Origin: Lepidostoma basale
Lineage: Eukaryota > Arthropoda > Insecta > Trichoptera > Lepidostomatidae
Length of the DNA stretch: 64,000 nucleotides
Direction: 5' to 3'
Assembly: GCA_022606425.2 (NCBI GenBank)
Contig: JAHDVF020000010.1
Span: forward strand, 2,108,001 to 2,172,000
The notes below the pieces were generated by a model that was not told the origin of the DNA, ran no database searches, and saw nothing but the letters and a program-made list of their open reading frames with translations. Below, piece by piece: positions 1 through 37,000 of the stretch. Numbering within the stretch: the stretch's first letter is position 1; every line of letters starts with the position of its first letter. The position numbers and the translations under genes are program-made.

Positions 1-282
1 ATACACATCATTAATCCTTCGAGCCGTTTCTGCAGCACTGGTGCCACGGTGGAACTCGTACTCGTAAATAACACGATATTTCAAGTTTTCCATTTTGTAA
101 ACTGAGTGACGCAAAGAAAAAAAACAATTGAGGAAAAAACAAAATAATTATAATTTTCGAAACACAAATACTTGAGTAAATAGCTGTATAAATTTGAATT
201 TGGAATTCCTAACCAAAGAGAAGATATTTGAGATCAAAGTTGCCAGTACGGCAAAACGCCAATTTCATATGTAAGGACCTAT
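1..282 (-). mobile_element. mariner (DD34D) element, end cut by window start
   Basis: Near-identical to 42921-43208, the transposase 5' end plus inverted repeat of the mariner at 41934-43208. Positions 1-93 encode the minus-strand start of the transposase (MENLKYRVIYEYEF). The rest is 5' UTR and the terminal repeat ending gtaaggacct at 271-280. The rest of the element lies outside the window. Confidence 0.85.
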
Positions 283-339
283 TACCATAAAATCAAATAA
301 TTAAAATAATAGACACCAGAAACAGAAGTGTCAGGAGGT

Positions 340-465
340 CACCTAAGTTGAAATTGCCTGAAACACTTGGATGTGAAAGGTACCAAACAGGGGCGATTGG
401 AGAAAAATGGATGAGGCCTATCCAGCAGTGGAAGGAAGAAGGCTGTAGGAAGAAAAAGAAGAATA
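340..465 (+). repeat. LINE-I 3' tail fragment
   Basis: The segment around atgaggcctatccagcagtg matches the 3' end of the family seen on the opposite strand at 4770-5095 and on the plus strand at 55995-56234. A short A/G-rich tail follows. It has decayed and has no open frame. Confidence 0.45.
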
Positions 466-493
466 ATAGACAGAATAATGATTTGAATATTGC

Positions 494-507
494 TTTATTG
501 ATTTATT
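494..507 (-). promoter_or_regulatory. poly(A) signals of DDX46
   Basis: Two AATAAA hexamers on the minus strand (502-507 and 494-499) lie about 40-50 bases after the DDX46 stop codon at 545-547. They predict a very short 3' UTR ending near 470-485. Confidence 0.6.
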
Positions 508-544
508 TTAAAGATACACATAAAACACTAGAATGATTGCGTAT

Positions 545-25775
<25,231 letters not shown>

Positions 25776-26083
25776 TATTTTATGAAATCGGTGATGAAGA
25801 TATATTAAAAATAAAACATATAATCATGTATTCAAAACAAACTTATCGAAATTTCATAAAACTTATTGTTAGGAATAAATATTTTTATCAGAAATATAAC
25901 CTAAACATATCACATCCCGCAAAACTGACGCATATTGTTTGTCTATGGAAAATTGGAAAATGGACATTTTAAATTATTTTGCATCCATAGTGTTGTTCCT
26001 GGTGTTTTTGAAAGAAATCGACATTTTAGTACTTAAGTAAAAGAAGTCGAACTGTCATATTTTTAAAGTTCGAGATGGCTTCT
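25776..26083. promoter_or_regulatory. Candidate DDX46 upstream/promoter region
   Basis: About 300 bases upstream of the DDX46 start, AT-rich, without a clear TATA box. It is followed by a LINE insertion. Removing that insertion, DDX46 and the phospholipase gene would be head to head about 480 bases apart, so a shared promoter is possible but unproven. Confidence 0.3.
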
Positions 26084-27036
26084 CCTCCGTTTTCACAGCC
26101 GAATGTGTGGCCATCCTGGAGAGTCTTAAGTATGTAATCTCTCAAAACTTAACAAAAATTATTATTTTATCAGATTCCCTGAGCGCCCTGCAAAAAATCC
26201 GTGAACCTCCTTCCCAGTATCCCGAAGATGAATTCTGCATCGAGATTCGTCATGCGCTATGCTTGTTGCAAGACTCAGACAGAGAGATCGCCTTGGCTTG
26301 GATCCCGAGTCACAGCGGGATCTCTGGAAATGAAAGAGCAGACAATATAGCTAAACAGGCAATTCATTCTGGTGATGACAAATATATCACTCACATCCCC
26401 ATCAATGATCTTATCCCTGTAATGCGCGAAAAATTGCAGCTCACATGGCAGAATGATTGGAACATCTCCAGTCAGTCCAAAGGAAAAATGTATTCGGAAC
26501 TTCAGCCCGATGTCCTGTCGACACCCTGGTATAACAAACTAAAATTAAATAAATTTGAAACCAGCTCGATCTGTAGAATGCGCATCGGTCACTGTTGTCA
26601 CAGAGCGCATCTTACCAAAATCCATATTCTAGACTCTGCCATATGTGAATGCGGCATCGAAGATGAAAATCTCGACCACATATTCTTCAACTGCCCGTTT
26701 AATGTACAATACCCAAATTTTATTCCAGACCTTATAGACCTTAATATATCCTTACCTACTAACATGTCCACTCTCATCTCCTCATCTAACAAAAACCTGT
26801 ATAAAATACTAACAAAATTCCTGACTCTCAATAACATAAATCTGTAACATATTCCTTACTACTAACAAAAATTTATTAGATACTAACCCTAGATGTAATT
26901 TGTATATATAACAATCTTCCATAGATTAATCCCTTAACCCACTACTACTATTACACATCTACCCTTACTTGAGACTGGCCCAGAACACCCACAAGCGGTG
27001 AAAAGCCATAAAAAAAAAGAAGAAGAAGAAGAAGAA
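26084..27036 (+). mobile_element. LINE-H 3' end with RNase H domain, 12-bp TSD
   Basis: A 5'-truncated insertion flanked by gagatggcttct at 26072-26083 and 27037-27048. The open frame to about 26847 starts in the RNase H fold: FTAECVAILESLKY, IILSDSLSALQKI, WIPSHSGISGNERADN (D, E, D, H, D residues visible). A Cys/His segment near CECGIEDENLDHIFFNCPF follows, and a poly(A)/GAA tail. Typical of I/Jockey/R1-type elements. The ORF remainder is intact. Confidence 0.85.
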
Positions 27037-27221
27037 GAGATGGCTTCTGACAGATGATAGGTTAGGTTAGTAATTTTCTAATTTAGTGTGATGTATTATT
27101 TTTAGTACCGATGATTTTGCCGTATGAATGAGTAACACGTCATAAAGGCCAAAATTTAACACAGTATGCCTAGTTTCATTCTCAAAAAGATCGAAACGAT
27201 CACTTAAAATTATATAAAATC

Positions 27222-29045
27222 ATGGAGATCCCATATATGAAAATATTCATTTATTGTTTAACATTTTTGGCATATGCATGGACTGGCATGGGATCTGGTA
27301 TATTACAAAACCTGAAAGATGCTGTTCTTGCAGCAGAAACTGTGTTTGGTGATGTAATGAAAAACGTTATCACTGTTGCCGAAAAATTTCGGTCAATGCA
27401 TGATGTTTTTGATGCGGCCATAGAAGAAAACTGCTTATTCAACTGTCCAGATGGTGAGTCCTTAATAAAATCATATATTTATTTAAATGGATTCACTATC
27501 GATCGTTTTTTAAAATAATTACTTGCATTATTTTTTTACAGGAGCTAAGCCTACTAAAAACCGAAACCATGTTCCCTCATCTGATGGTTGTGGTTCGCTT
27601 GGAATACAAATTGCCTCGGAATACTTGCCAATTAGAGAAATGACTTCATGCTGTAACGATCATGACAAATGTTATGATACATGTAATTCGGGAAAAGATT
27701 TATGTGACTTAGAGTTTAAAAGATGTTTATACAACTACTGTGATACTTACAAAGGCTCTCTAGGTGGAGATACATTTGTAAAAGGTAATATTTCCAGTTT
27801 ATTAAATTCTCATTATTGCATCTCTGTTTTGTTATTAACTTATAAAATGCACGAAGACAATAATTGTTGATGCAGGTATTTGAAAATGTGACGATCACAC
27901 ATATTTCCTCAAGTTTATAAAACAACATTGTGCAATAAGGTAACTTTTCAATTATATTGTTTTATGCAGTGGCTACAATTAAAGCTAATTATGTGAAGGA
28001 TATGAATTAAATGATAAGATTTGTACCTAAATTTCTTTTTTTTTTTTGTTTTAGTTTTATTGTATGCTTAATACATTTTATTATAGGGTACTTAAGATTA
28101 ATCTATTAACTATCTATCAGTTTACAGTTTAGTTCGGAGCAGACTCAAAAGAGGTTCTGTGATATGGAGTCCTCAAGAGGCGAGATATTCCGTTATGCTG
28201 GAGAGGGTTCAGAAAAAATTGGAGTTATCTCTACATGAGGGAATATGGTAGCTATCCGTGGCTCTATCCCACGGCATTTCTTTCGGGAATGCCTGGGACC
28301 AACTCTCTGCAGCTTCAAAGAGATGGGCAACTCATAACCCATTTCTTTAGATTATTTGGGGGATATTTCGAGAACTCGGCCGTGCTGGAGGGTGTTCGGC
28401 TTTTTGTCTCGGATAGATATCTCCGACAGCGACAGTATAGATTATTTTACTTACCGGCCGCCAGAACCAACCTGCCTCTGGTGACACCGGTGGGAAGGGC
28501 AATTAGTCTGCTGAGCGCGGTCTCCTCGGAGATCGACGTCTTTCATATTAGTGAAAGTACATTCAGAAGGCAAATACTCTTGATTTTGGAAAGTATCTTG
28601 TCTTCTTAATGTGGAACCATCTCTCATGTGTTTCTGGTATATAATAAACTATATACAATATATTATTTTACCTGTTTTCAATAGATGCATTAAACCTTAA
28701 ATTTGTAATGTCGTTTGATGAAATAAACTTATTCGATTTACGTGATTTTTTTTACTTGTTATGTGTATTGAAGCAGGTTGCCTGATTCAAGCATCAGTGG
28801 ATATAAATATCTCAAATTAGATGATATTTTGAACTTGCAATAATTTAAATGTAAAATCATATAAAATCTCTTTTCCAATATAAATGATATATATTTTTTC
28901 AGGTTGTAAAGGGGCTGCCAAACTTCTATTCACTGGCACGCTGACACTTGGCTGCAAGTCTTACTTGGATGCCCAACAAAAGGCTTGTTATTGTCCACAA
29001 AAAACTAAATACAAAAAGTATACAACGGGATCTGGAGATTTATGA
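27222..29045 (+). CDS. PLA2G12A: Secreted phospholipase A2, group XII type, complete
   Basis: Ca-dependent enzyme hydrolysing the sn-2 ester of phospholipids, expected to be secreted. Exons 27222-27453, 27542-27784, 28903-29045 (618 nt, 205 aa), with GT-AG borders and matching phases. The N-terminus (MKIFIYCLTFLAYAW) is a signal peptide with likely cleavage near residues 22-26. The catalytic helix is CCNDHDKCYDTC with His118-Asp119; DGCGS (92-96) fits the atypical calcium loop of group XII. Cys-rich DLCDLEFKRCLYNYC and LGCKSYLDAQQKACYC match human PLA2G12A at the C-terminus. The catalytic His argues for the A rather than the inactive B type. An alternative ATG lies at 27237. Intron 2 carries a LINE-F. 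Confidence 0.92.
28130..28745 (+). mobile_element. LINE-F copy in intron 2 of the PLA2 gene
   Basis: Begins near LERVQKK-coding sequence (28190) and ends after LFYLPAARTNLPLVTPVGRA and ISESTFRRQILLILESILSS (stop about 28607) plus a tail. The frame is open for 124 codons before the stop. Same family as 5293-5689. Confidence 0.75.
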
Positions 29046-29095
29046 TCTGCATCATAATTATTTCCATATACTATTTCAATGATGTATGCATTTAA

Positions 29096-29101
29096 AATAA
29101 A
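29096..29101 (+). promoter_or_regulatory. poly(A) signal of the PLA2 gene
   Basis: AATAAA 51 bases after the stop codon, the first canonical hexamer downstream. Confidence 0.6.
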
Positions 29102-29130
29102 AAGGTGATGGAAACACATATTTTAATGTA

Positions 29131-30134
29131 CAGTCATACCTCAGTTCAGAAACAACTCTATTTTTGAGCAAATCGAATCGTTTACAAACAAGATTTTCAG
29201 ACAAATCTTACTTTGGATCTCAAATTACGTTTTGGTTCACAAACTCGGTTATTATTCTCTAACACAGTTTAAATGTCATTCGCTCACGTATTTAAAATAT
29301 TTGTTTGTGCAATGTTTGCTCTAAATTAACCCTCATATGGCTCCCAAATAAGTTTCAAGAACAAGTGATAGTGTTATTAAGAAGCCTAATTGAATCACTA
29401 TTTAAAAAAGAAGAAAACAATAGCTAAACATTAGATCGGTGTTCGTGTTTCCCGCCCAATGCCACTTGAGGGTTGCGGCCAGCTTGATGAAGTCGTAGAC
29501 TTTTGTCCTGGCTCATATGTTCTCATTCTGTCCCGCAAGCTAATATCTGACATGGCTCTCCATTGGAGAAGCTGCTAGTTCAAATAAAAAGGCTACAATC
29601 GGAGAAAGATGAGGATAGAGAGGAAGTTTCTATTGCTATGATAGAAGAAATTTGCAGAAAGTGGAGTGAAGGTATTAAAAAGCAATATCAAAATAAATAC
29701 TGTGACCAATGGAGCAATTAATATTCAAAATTACTATGTGATGGCCCACTTCTGGAAAATTATTCACGAAAGCAGAATAAAAATTTCTCTGGATTAGTTT
29801 ATTGTGTGAAAATCAACCAGTGAATTATAAAATAGACAATAAAAAAACAGCAATATCAGAATTGCTCGGTATTATTCTGCAAGTAGACCATCATCCATCA
29901 ACAACCATACGTATCAGCGATTATCCGCTACAAAGCTAAAATGCAATGCGAACAATTATCATGTGTTTACTTTTGTTATTTCTTCTGAACTAAAAAAAAA
30001 CAAATAAAAATATTGTGTTTCTAGGGTTGGAACAGATTTAATTATATTTCAATTGATTTAAATGATTGCTTCGGTTTGCCAACCGAGTCTCAGAATGAAC
30101 TGGAACTCATAATTCATGTACTGAGGTATCACTG
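29131..30134. mobile_element. pogo/Tigger-like TIR element, decayed
   Basis: Starts CAGTCATACCTCAGTTCA and ends GTACTGAGGTATCACTG, flanked by TA (29129-29130, 30135-30136). About 1 kb; the interior has short frames only (for example EEICRKWSEGIKKQYQNK). Assignment by terminal sequence is inferred. Confidence 0.6.
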
Positions 30135-30389
30135 TACCAGTCACTCAGTCTAATTTAGTATTATAAGATATATTTTATATTGTAAATAAATTATTTAATA
30201 CAAAAATGCTTTAGTTTTCTTTATATTACTCGATTTCAGCGATTGAACACATAACTGTACCTATGTTCAACTTTATGTCTCTACTGAAATAATACTAAAT
30301 TAAAACATATAAAATGAGAGGCTTACGTCCAGCAGTGGATGCAGAAAAGCTGACGAAGAATAAAAAGACATTATACTTTTAAAAAATCA

Positions 30390-30395
30390 TTTATT
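30390..30395 (-). promoter_or_regulatory. poly(A) signal of MTPN
   Basis: AATAAA on the minus strand, 619 bases after the stop at 31014. The interval 30396-31013 would be the 3' UTR; it has no recognisable repeat apart from AT-rich sequence. Confidence 0.45.
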
Positions 30396-31013
30396 TTCGA
30401 GGAATTCTACAAAAACCTGCAATAAAGTTACACCAAAAACCAAACCGTTGACAAGTCTAATATTTAAATACGTAAGATATACATTGATGATTTAAATCTT
30501 AATTACAACAATAAGTTAGATACAGTTACAAGTGTTTTAGTTAAACACATCTAATTAATATTGAAAGACAACATAAGAGTATTTAGCCAACGACATGATG
30601 TACATGAAACACAAAAAGCTTTATTTTATAAATACATATAACAAAAGTATTTGTTTGCCGAGTTTTCGAGAGATCAATCAACAAGAACAGGAAACAATAT
30701 GTGAGAAACATTGAATCGAGTTGATAAACTGTAGATTTATTGGTGACACAATGGGAGGATATCCCGTTCAATGGAACAATGAGTCTTACCAAAATAACAA
30801 AAGCCAGATTTAATTTTAGTTAAATAAATAAATAGATAGATTAATCAGTTAAAATAACGTATTTTAATCATATTTGATACAAAACTTGATATGGTTGTAT
30901 AGAATGTAAACGAAAGTACAATGATTATCTTTATAAATATAAAAAGAATATAAAATCAAAATATCACTGCCAAAACATAGAAAGATGAAACACAAGACTA
31001 TATCCTAACATCC

Positions 31014-34000
31014 CTATGTGAGGAGTTGTTTGATCTCTTGTTTCTCCGCAGCCTCCAAGTACGGGAGACCCTCTGGAGTGGATCCACTCTTCGACGCTCC
31101 CTTAAATTAGACACATTGACATTTATACATCAGTATAGATTAATTAGTAAGAAACATGCCTGAAGGTGGCTAAGTAGCAGTGGCGGTACTCCCATAGAAG
31201 CCCAGAAGCCTGGCTTGCGTAAGAAATTTTGAATCAAAACCTCTTCTGGCTCTTGTGGCTATTCCTCTTACGTCTGATGGGAACATTGTTGGAAGGTGAT
31301 TTGGTGGGTTGTTGGTTTTCTTAGATTTGGGGGGTTTGATTCAAAGTTTCTTACGCAAGCCGGGCTTCTAGGCTTCTATGGTAGTACCGCCACTGCTAAG
31401 AAGCATGTAGTCCACAAGAAAAAAAATTTAAGATTTCGTCGTTGACAATTCTACGCATTCTGATACGTGTAGCAGTTGAACTATCCTATGAAATTTCTTT
31501 AACATGTTCCTGGGGTCAATTCACTGGAATTGTGAAATAATGGAATGCTCAATCCTTCAAGTAGTTTAAATTAATATTTTGGAAATCACACTACACCGGG
31601 AAAATTGTTTTATTTATCTCAGCTTCAGTTTAGGTTGTTACATTTCCCTAGCTATGGGACCAACTTTCCTATGGCCATACCAGAGAATGAGTTATTGGGA
31701 TGCTGAATTGCAAAGTTGTATCAACATTTTTAATACTAGTGAGACAAAGTTTTCTTAGTACTATCCTATTTTTATCTCAACTATTGCAAGTACATTAAGT
31801 AAGAAAAAACTTCAGTGATTATTTATTTATTTTTTGAATGTATACATATACTTGTATACGAATACTGGATTTCACCCATTGCGGGTTATCAATTAATGAT
31901 TTAATTGTATCTCAATAGAGACGAAGATGCAAATTGGAAACTGAATATGGTTGATCAAGGTGTTTATGGGACTTATGACCTGTCATCGGTTGGGTTAAGC
32001 GCACGCTTTATGTAATTACAACATTCCACATTCCACCTTTCTTATGACCATGTCTGACAAATTTTTGGAAGTTGTACGAGATATGTTAAAGTCCAACACC
32101 AGAATTCACATGTCAGTTTCAATGCGCCATCTATGAAGATTTGATTATATATGTTAATCTCTAAGATTACTCTATATAATCTACATACTAACGCCATCTA
32201 AGAAGATTTATGTTTATTAAGCATTAAGCAGAACATCTTTTTAACACAATGTGAAAGGCTACCCCGCCTTTTGCATTGTTAGAAGCCGCCTGGAGATGTC
32301 ACTCCTATCTATTTGCCAAACTTGGACCAGATATGTTTACAATATTTTTTAAATGTATACATATACTTGTATACGAATACTGGATTTCACTCATTGCGGG
32401 TTATTTATTTATTTAGATAGTAAAAGCTCAAAATGAAACCAGTGCTTTGCAACAGAGACCTACCCATCGAATTGCGAATGAGAATAGTTTGATGTTATGT
32501 GCTTATGGTATGGAAACATGTAGAAATTGAAAATGTGGATATATCGCAGAATGTCAAAAATATCATGGACAGAAAGAGTCATGAACAAGGAAGTACTGCA
32601 GCGAATGAAGAAAGAAAATGAAATGATCATGACCAAAAAGCACAGGAAACTTGAATACTTCAGGCACGTTATGAGTAACAATAAATACAAAGTAATGCAA
32701 CTGGATTATCCAACGTAAAATAAATGAAAAACAAAGTGTCAAAAGAACAAGAAAATCCTGGCTAGATAATCTTCGAAAATGGTTCAATTGCAGCACAAAA
32801 GTAAAAATAGCCATGATGTTGTCCAACCTACGATAGGAGAGGAATAAGAAGAAAAGTTTCTACATTCTCCGTATTGTTTAAATATAATCATTTGTTGTAT
32901 AAATTAAATGCATATTATAAATAAGCATTTTTGACACAATATTTTTTCAAATTACAAATAATCGATTTCACATGCTTAAAAAACATGAGAATGAAAGGGT
33001 TAAAGATAATATGATGTGTAATGATTGATATGCATATTGATAAATACAAATTATATGGTAGTGTTACTTTCCAATGTGCAATGTTTATTCTATATGACAG
33101 AGGTGGCCAACAAGTCAATTGCGAACGACCAGTCGATCGTTCGCAATGTCTAAGCTTAGAAACCAATTAGACTACATGATAAATAGAGTACTAATTTAGG
33201 ACCACTGCACTATTCCGGGACTATAATTTAGTCTGAAACCGAACATATACCATGGTATCAATGTTCCCTCTAATTTTCCCAAGATTATAAGCGCAAAAGA
33301 CATTGGGTGTACAGCTTTAAAAGGAAATAAAAAAAATTTACCAACCTTTAAAATTTTATTAATTTGGTCATGCCATGTTTTCCTTGGTCTACCTCGACTC
33401 CGTACTCCATTTACATTGTTAACGTATACATTCTTAGCCATTCTTTCTCCATCCATGCGCTCCATATACCCGAACCAACACAGTGATCCTTTTATAATTT
33501 TGTTTATAATTATACTTTCTTTTGCTCTACATTCCTTTCTTATATCAGCATTTGAAAATCTATCATAAATCGCTCTACCACATATACGTCTTAAGGACCT
33601 CATCTCTACCGCATTTATTCTACTCTCATCCTTCTTCTGCTAGTTCCATGTTGGGACAAGAACTCCATTGTGAATGGCCATTTTCGCTTTCATTGATAAT
33701 TTTTTGTTTCCAATAACTATTTTTAATGCTCTATTCACTTTGTTACACCAACCCTTCTTTTGACGCTCATTGCTCGGCCATCGCTGTGAACATGCTACCT
33801 AAATACACAAATTCACTCACCTGCTCCAAGTTCTCTTCGTTCACACTTATGTTACAAACTGTCATATTTTATGGCCCATTAAATAATTATGTTATTTTTC
33901 ACATAGATAGATACGTATGTTTGAACATATATTTTGCTTATCTAGCCGTATCTTGCAAGAGTGTACTTCGTACTAAAAAAAATACAGTGTACAGACGACC

Positions 34001-37000
34001 TTCGTAGCCAAGTGGTAATTGCTTTGACTGCCACCCCGAAGATCTTGGGTTCGATTCCCGGCAATGGCAGTGTGATTATCACACTTTCTTTGGTCTGGTT
34101 AGAGAATTCACGTGATAACAAAATGGCGATAATCAATATGATAGCTATACCCTTTACATCGATTTGGCTCACGCTGTAATGATGTAAAGAGCGATTCAAC
34201 AAAATAATCTTCTTCTTCGCGTGCTGTATCAGGTCCCCCTGACGTTGGCAATCACTCCGGCGAAGGCTTCTCTATCTTGTGCAACCCGGAACAGCTCCCC
34301 ACATGTCTCATCCCGGTCCAGTCTCTTATGTTGCACAGCCAAGACGTTTGCCTTCTACCAGGACCACGCTACCCCTCAATTTTTATCAGTATTAGTTGGA
34401 GCAAGCTGTATTTATCTCCCGGGCAGAATGTGACCCAGATATGAAATCTTACGGACCTTAACGTCCTTTAATAGTTGTCTATTACAATATATCCCCCTCC
34501 CCATTTAGACTTTGCATATGGCAATAATTCGATCGCGAAACATTTTAAAGATAAAAAGTAGATCTTATGTACACAAAAGTTGGCCACCTCTGTTATATTA
34601 TATTAGATATGCTTGTAGTGAGAGATACCGTAACTTTGAAACCCATATCAGGGATCTAAAAATACATAGTGACTCTTGAACTGTTGGTACTAATAAATAA
34701 TATGCACTTACATTTTTCAAAAGGATTTGTACACAGTCAGTGTGGCCTTCCCAAATAGCAGCCAATAGTACTGAGATTCCATGCTTGTCAAACACCTATA
34801 AAACATAATGCAAACAGTAATATGCTATATGCAAACAGTAATACGCGTAGATAGAGGTAAACTGTGGGAAATATTGTCGGAATATGGAATAAACACAAAA
34901 CTGATCACGGCAATTACATCGCTGTACACAGAAAGCACTGCTAGTGTCAGAGTAAATGGGGATCTTACAGCCTGGTTCGATACCAATAAAGGTGTCAAAC
35001 AGGGGTGTGTAATGTCTCCATGGTTGTTTAATCTATATATGGACAAGTGTATGAAAGAGCTGAAAGGGTTGAAAGCAGGTGCAAAAATGGAAGATGTTTC
35101 AGTAAGCTGTTTGTTGTATGCGGACGACGCTGTGCTACTTGCAGACAACAAGCACGAACTGCAACCCCTGGTGTCTAGTATGTATGAGGTATGCAAGCGA
35201 TACGATTTGATGATGAATGTGAATAAGTCTAAGGTAATGATTTTCGAAAAAGAAGGAAGCATGACAGTCTGCAACATTAGTGTAAACGATGAAAATCTGG
35301 AACAAGTGGATGAATTTGTTTATTTAGGAAGTATGTTTACAAAGGATGGGAGGGTGGAGAAGGATATTGAAAGAAGGGTTGGGGCAGGCAACAGAATAAA
35401 TGGTGCACTTAAAGTTGTCATCGCAAACAAAAGCCTATCCAAAAAAGCTAAGATGGCAGTGCACAATGGTGTTCTTGTGCCGACCCTTATGTATGGAAGT
35501 GAAGCATGGAACTGGCAAAAGAAGGATGAAAGTAGAATAAATGCAGTAGAAATGAGATCTCTAAGACGAATGTGTGGCAAATCTGTATATAATAGAGTGT
35601 CAAATGCAAATATGAGAAGTGAATGTGAATGAAAGTGTTATGAACAAAATAATGAAAGGGTCGTTAAGATGGTTTGGACACATGGAAAGAATGAGTGAAG
35701 ACAGAATGGTGAAGAAGGTATATGTAAACGATGTGAATGGAGCTAGAAATAGAGGAAGACCGAGGAAAATGTGGCACGATCAAATCAATCAAATATTAAA
35801 TATCTGTCACGTGAGGAGTCGGAGAAATTGAAGTGCGTGCATGACAAGATGTATGAATGTAGAGGAAGCGACAGAAGTATGTCAGGACAGAACAGTGTGG
35901 CGTTCCATTTCTTTCTGCCTACCCCTCCGGAGAGATGGCGTGGTGGTTAGTTAGACATGTTTCACCTTACAAGGTCATATTTGATAATGCCTTTCCAAGG
36001 CGAAACATGTCACTCCCATAAAAAAAATTTACTTCGAGAAAACAGACCATGTCATTAATATCAAAAACTATTATCATTTCTTCGACGACCTTTGTGGCCG
36101 GGTGGTAAGTGTTTTGACTGCCACACCGAAGGCCCCGGGTTCGATTCCCGGCAATGGCAGTGTGATCTGGTCTGGTTTAGAATTCACGTGACAATAAAAT
36201 GGCAATAGATTAGTGAGAATGTACATGTCATGAGAATCAATATGATAGCTGTACTCTTTACATCGATTTGGCTCACGCTGTAATGATGTAAAGAGCGATT
36301 CAACACAATAATAATAATTCACCATTACTTTGTATTGCGGATTCATAATTTAATAATATTAACACTTTATTTAACAACAACAACAAACCATCATGCCTTT
36401 TACCCCAGGGGTAGGCAGAGAGAATGGACCGCTACACTACTCTATCCTGACATACCTCTCTAGCTTTCTTTACATTCATACAGCGAGTCATACATGCACG
36501 TCGATTCTTCCGGCTTCTGACACTTTATTTAAAATACAAATTATAACACAAATAAGTTTAGGACGCAGAAGTCCTTCATCAGTGTAGTTAAATATTGTAT
36601 ATACAAAAAAAAATTCAACTATTGTCATTATTCAATCAATTAAGTTCTATTAAAATTTTAATTCTATTAAAAAGTAAAAAAAAATTCAATAAATATATAT
36701 ATGTTTTTTTTCTACCAATAAAAAATCATTTGAATAATGATTTGTTTTATAGACCTTCTGGAAGCGAATATGTTTATGTATTTGCACACTTAACTTAAAA
36801 GAGGAGAGAGAAATATGGTTGGCCATGATGTAATATTACATTTGTATTTGTCAAAATACGCCATACTAGTTAATAATCTTACATTTGGATCGGCTCCCTT
36901 CCCAAGGAGGTAAGTGAGAACAGCCGCCTGGCCGTAGTCCGCAGCGTAGTGCAGGGGGACTCTGCCATCGATTTGGGCATTTACATTTATATTCTGTAAA

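Larger units (their letters stand above)
33098..34592. mobile_element. hAT-like element hosting LINE-A, SINE and LINE-D
   Basis: Ends CAGAGGTGGCCAAC and GTTGGCCACCTCTG are inverted. The 8-base flanks ctatatga and ttatatta agree at 6 positions. Inside are LINE-A (33335-33870), a SINE (33994-34208) and a LINE-D fragment (34215-34400). No hAT transposase frame remains. Confidence 0.6.

Noticed and set aside
33994..34070. tRNA gene
   Set aside because: A and B boxes are present, but the same sequence is repeated seven times with a SINE body and tail, and the cloverleaf is not complete.
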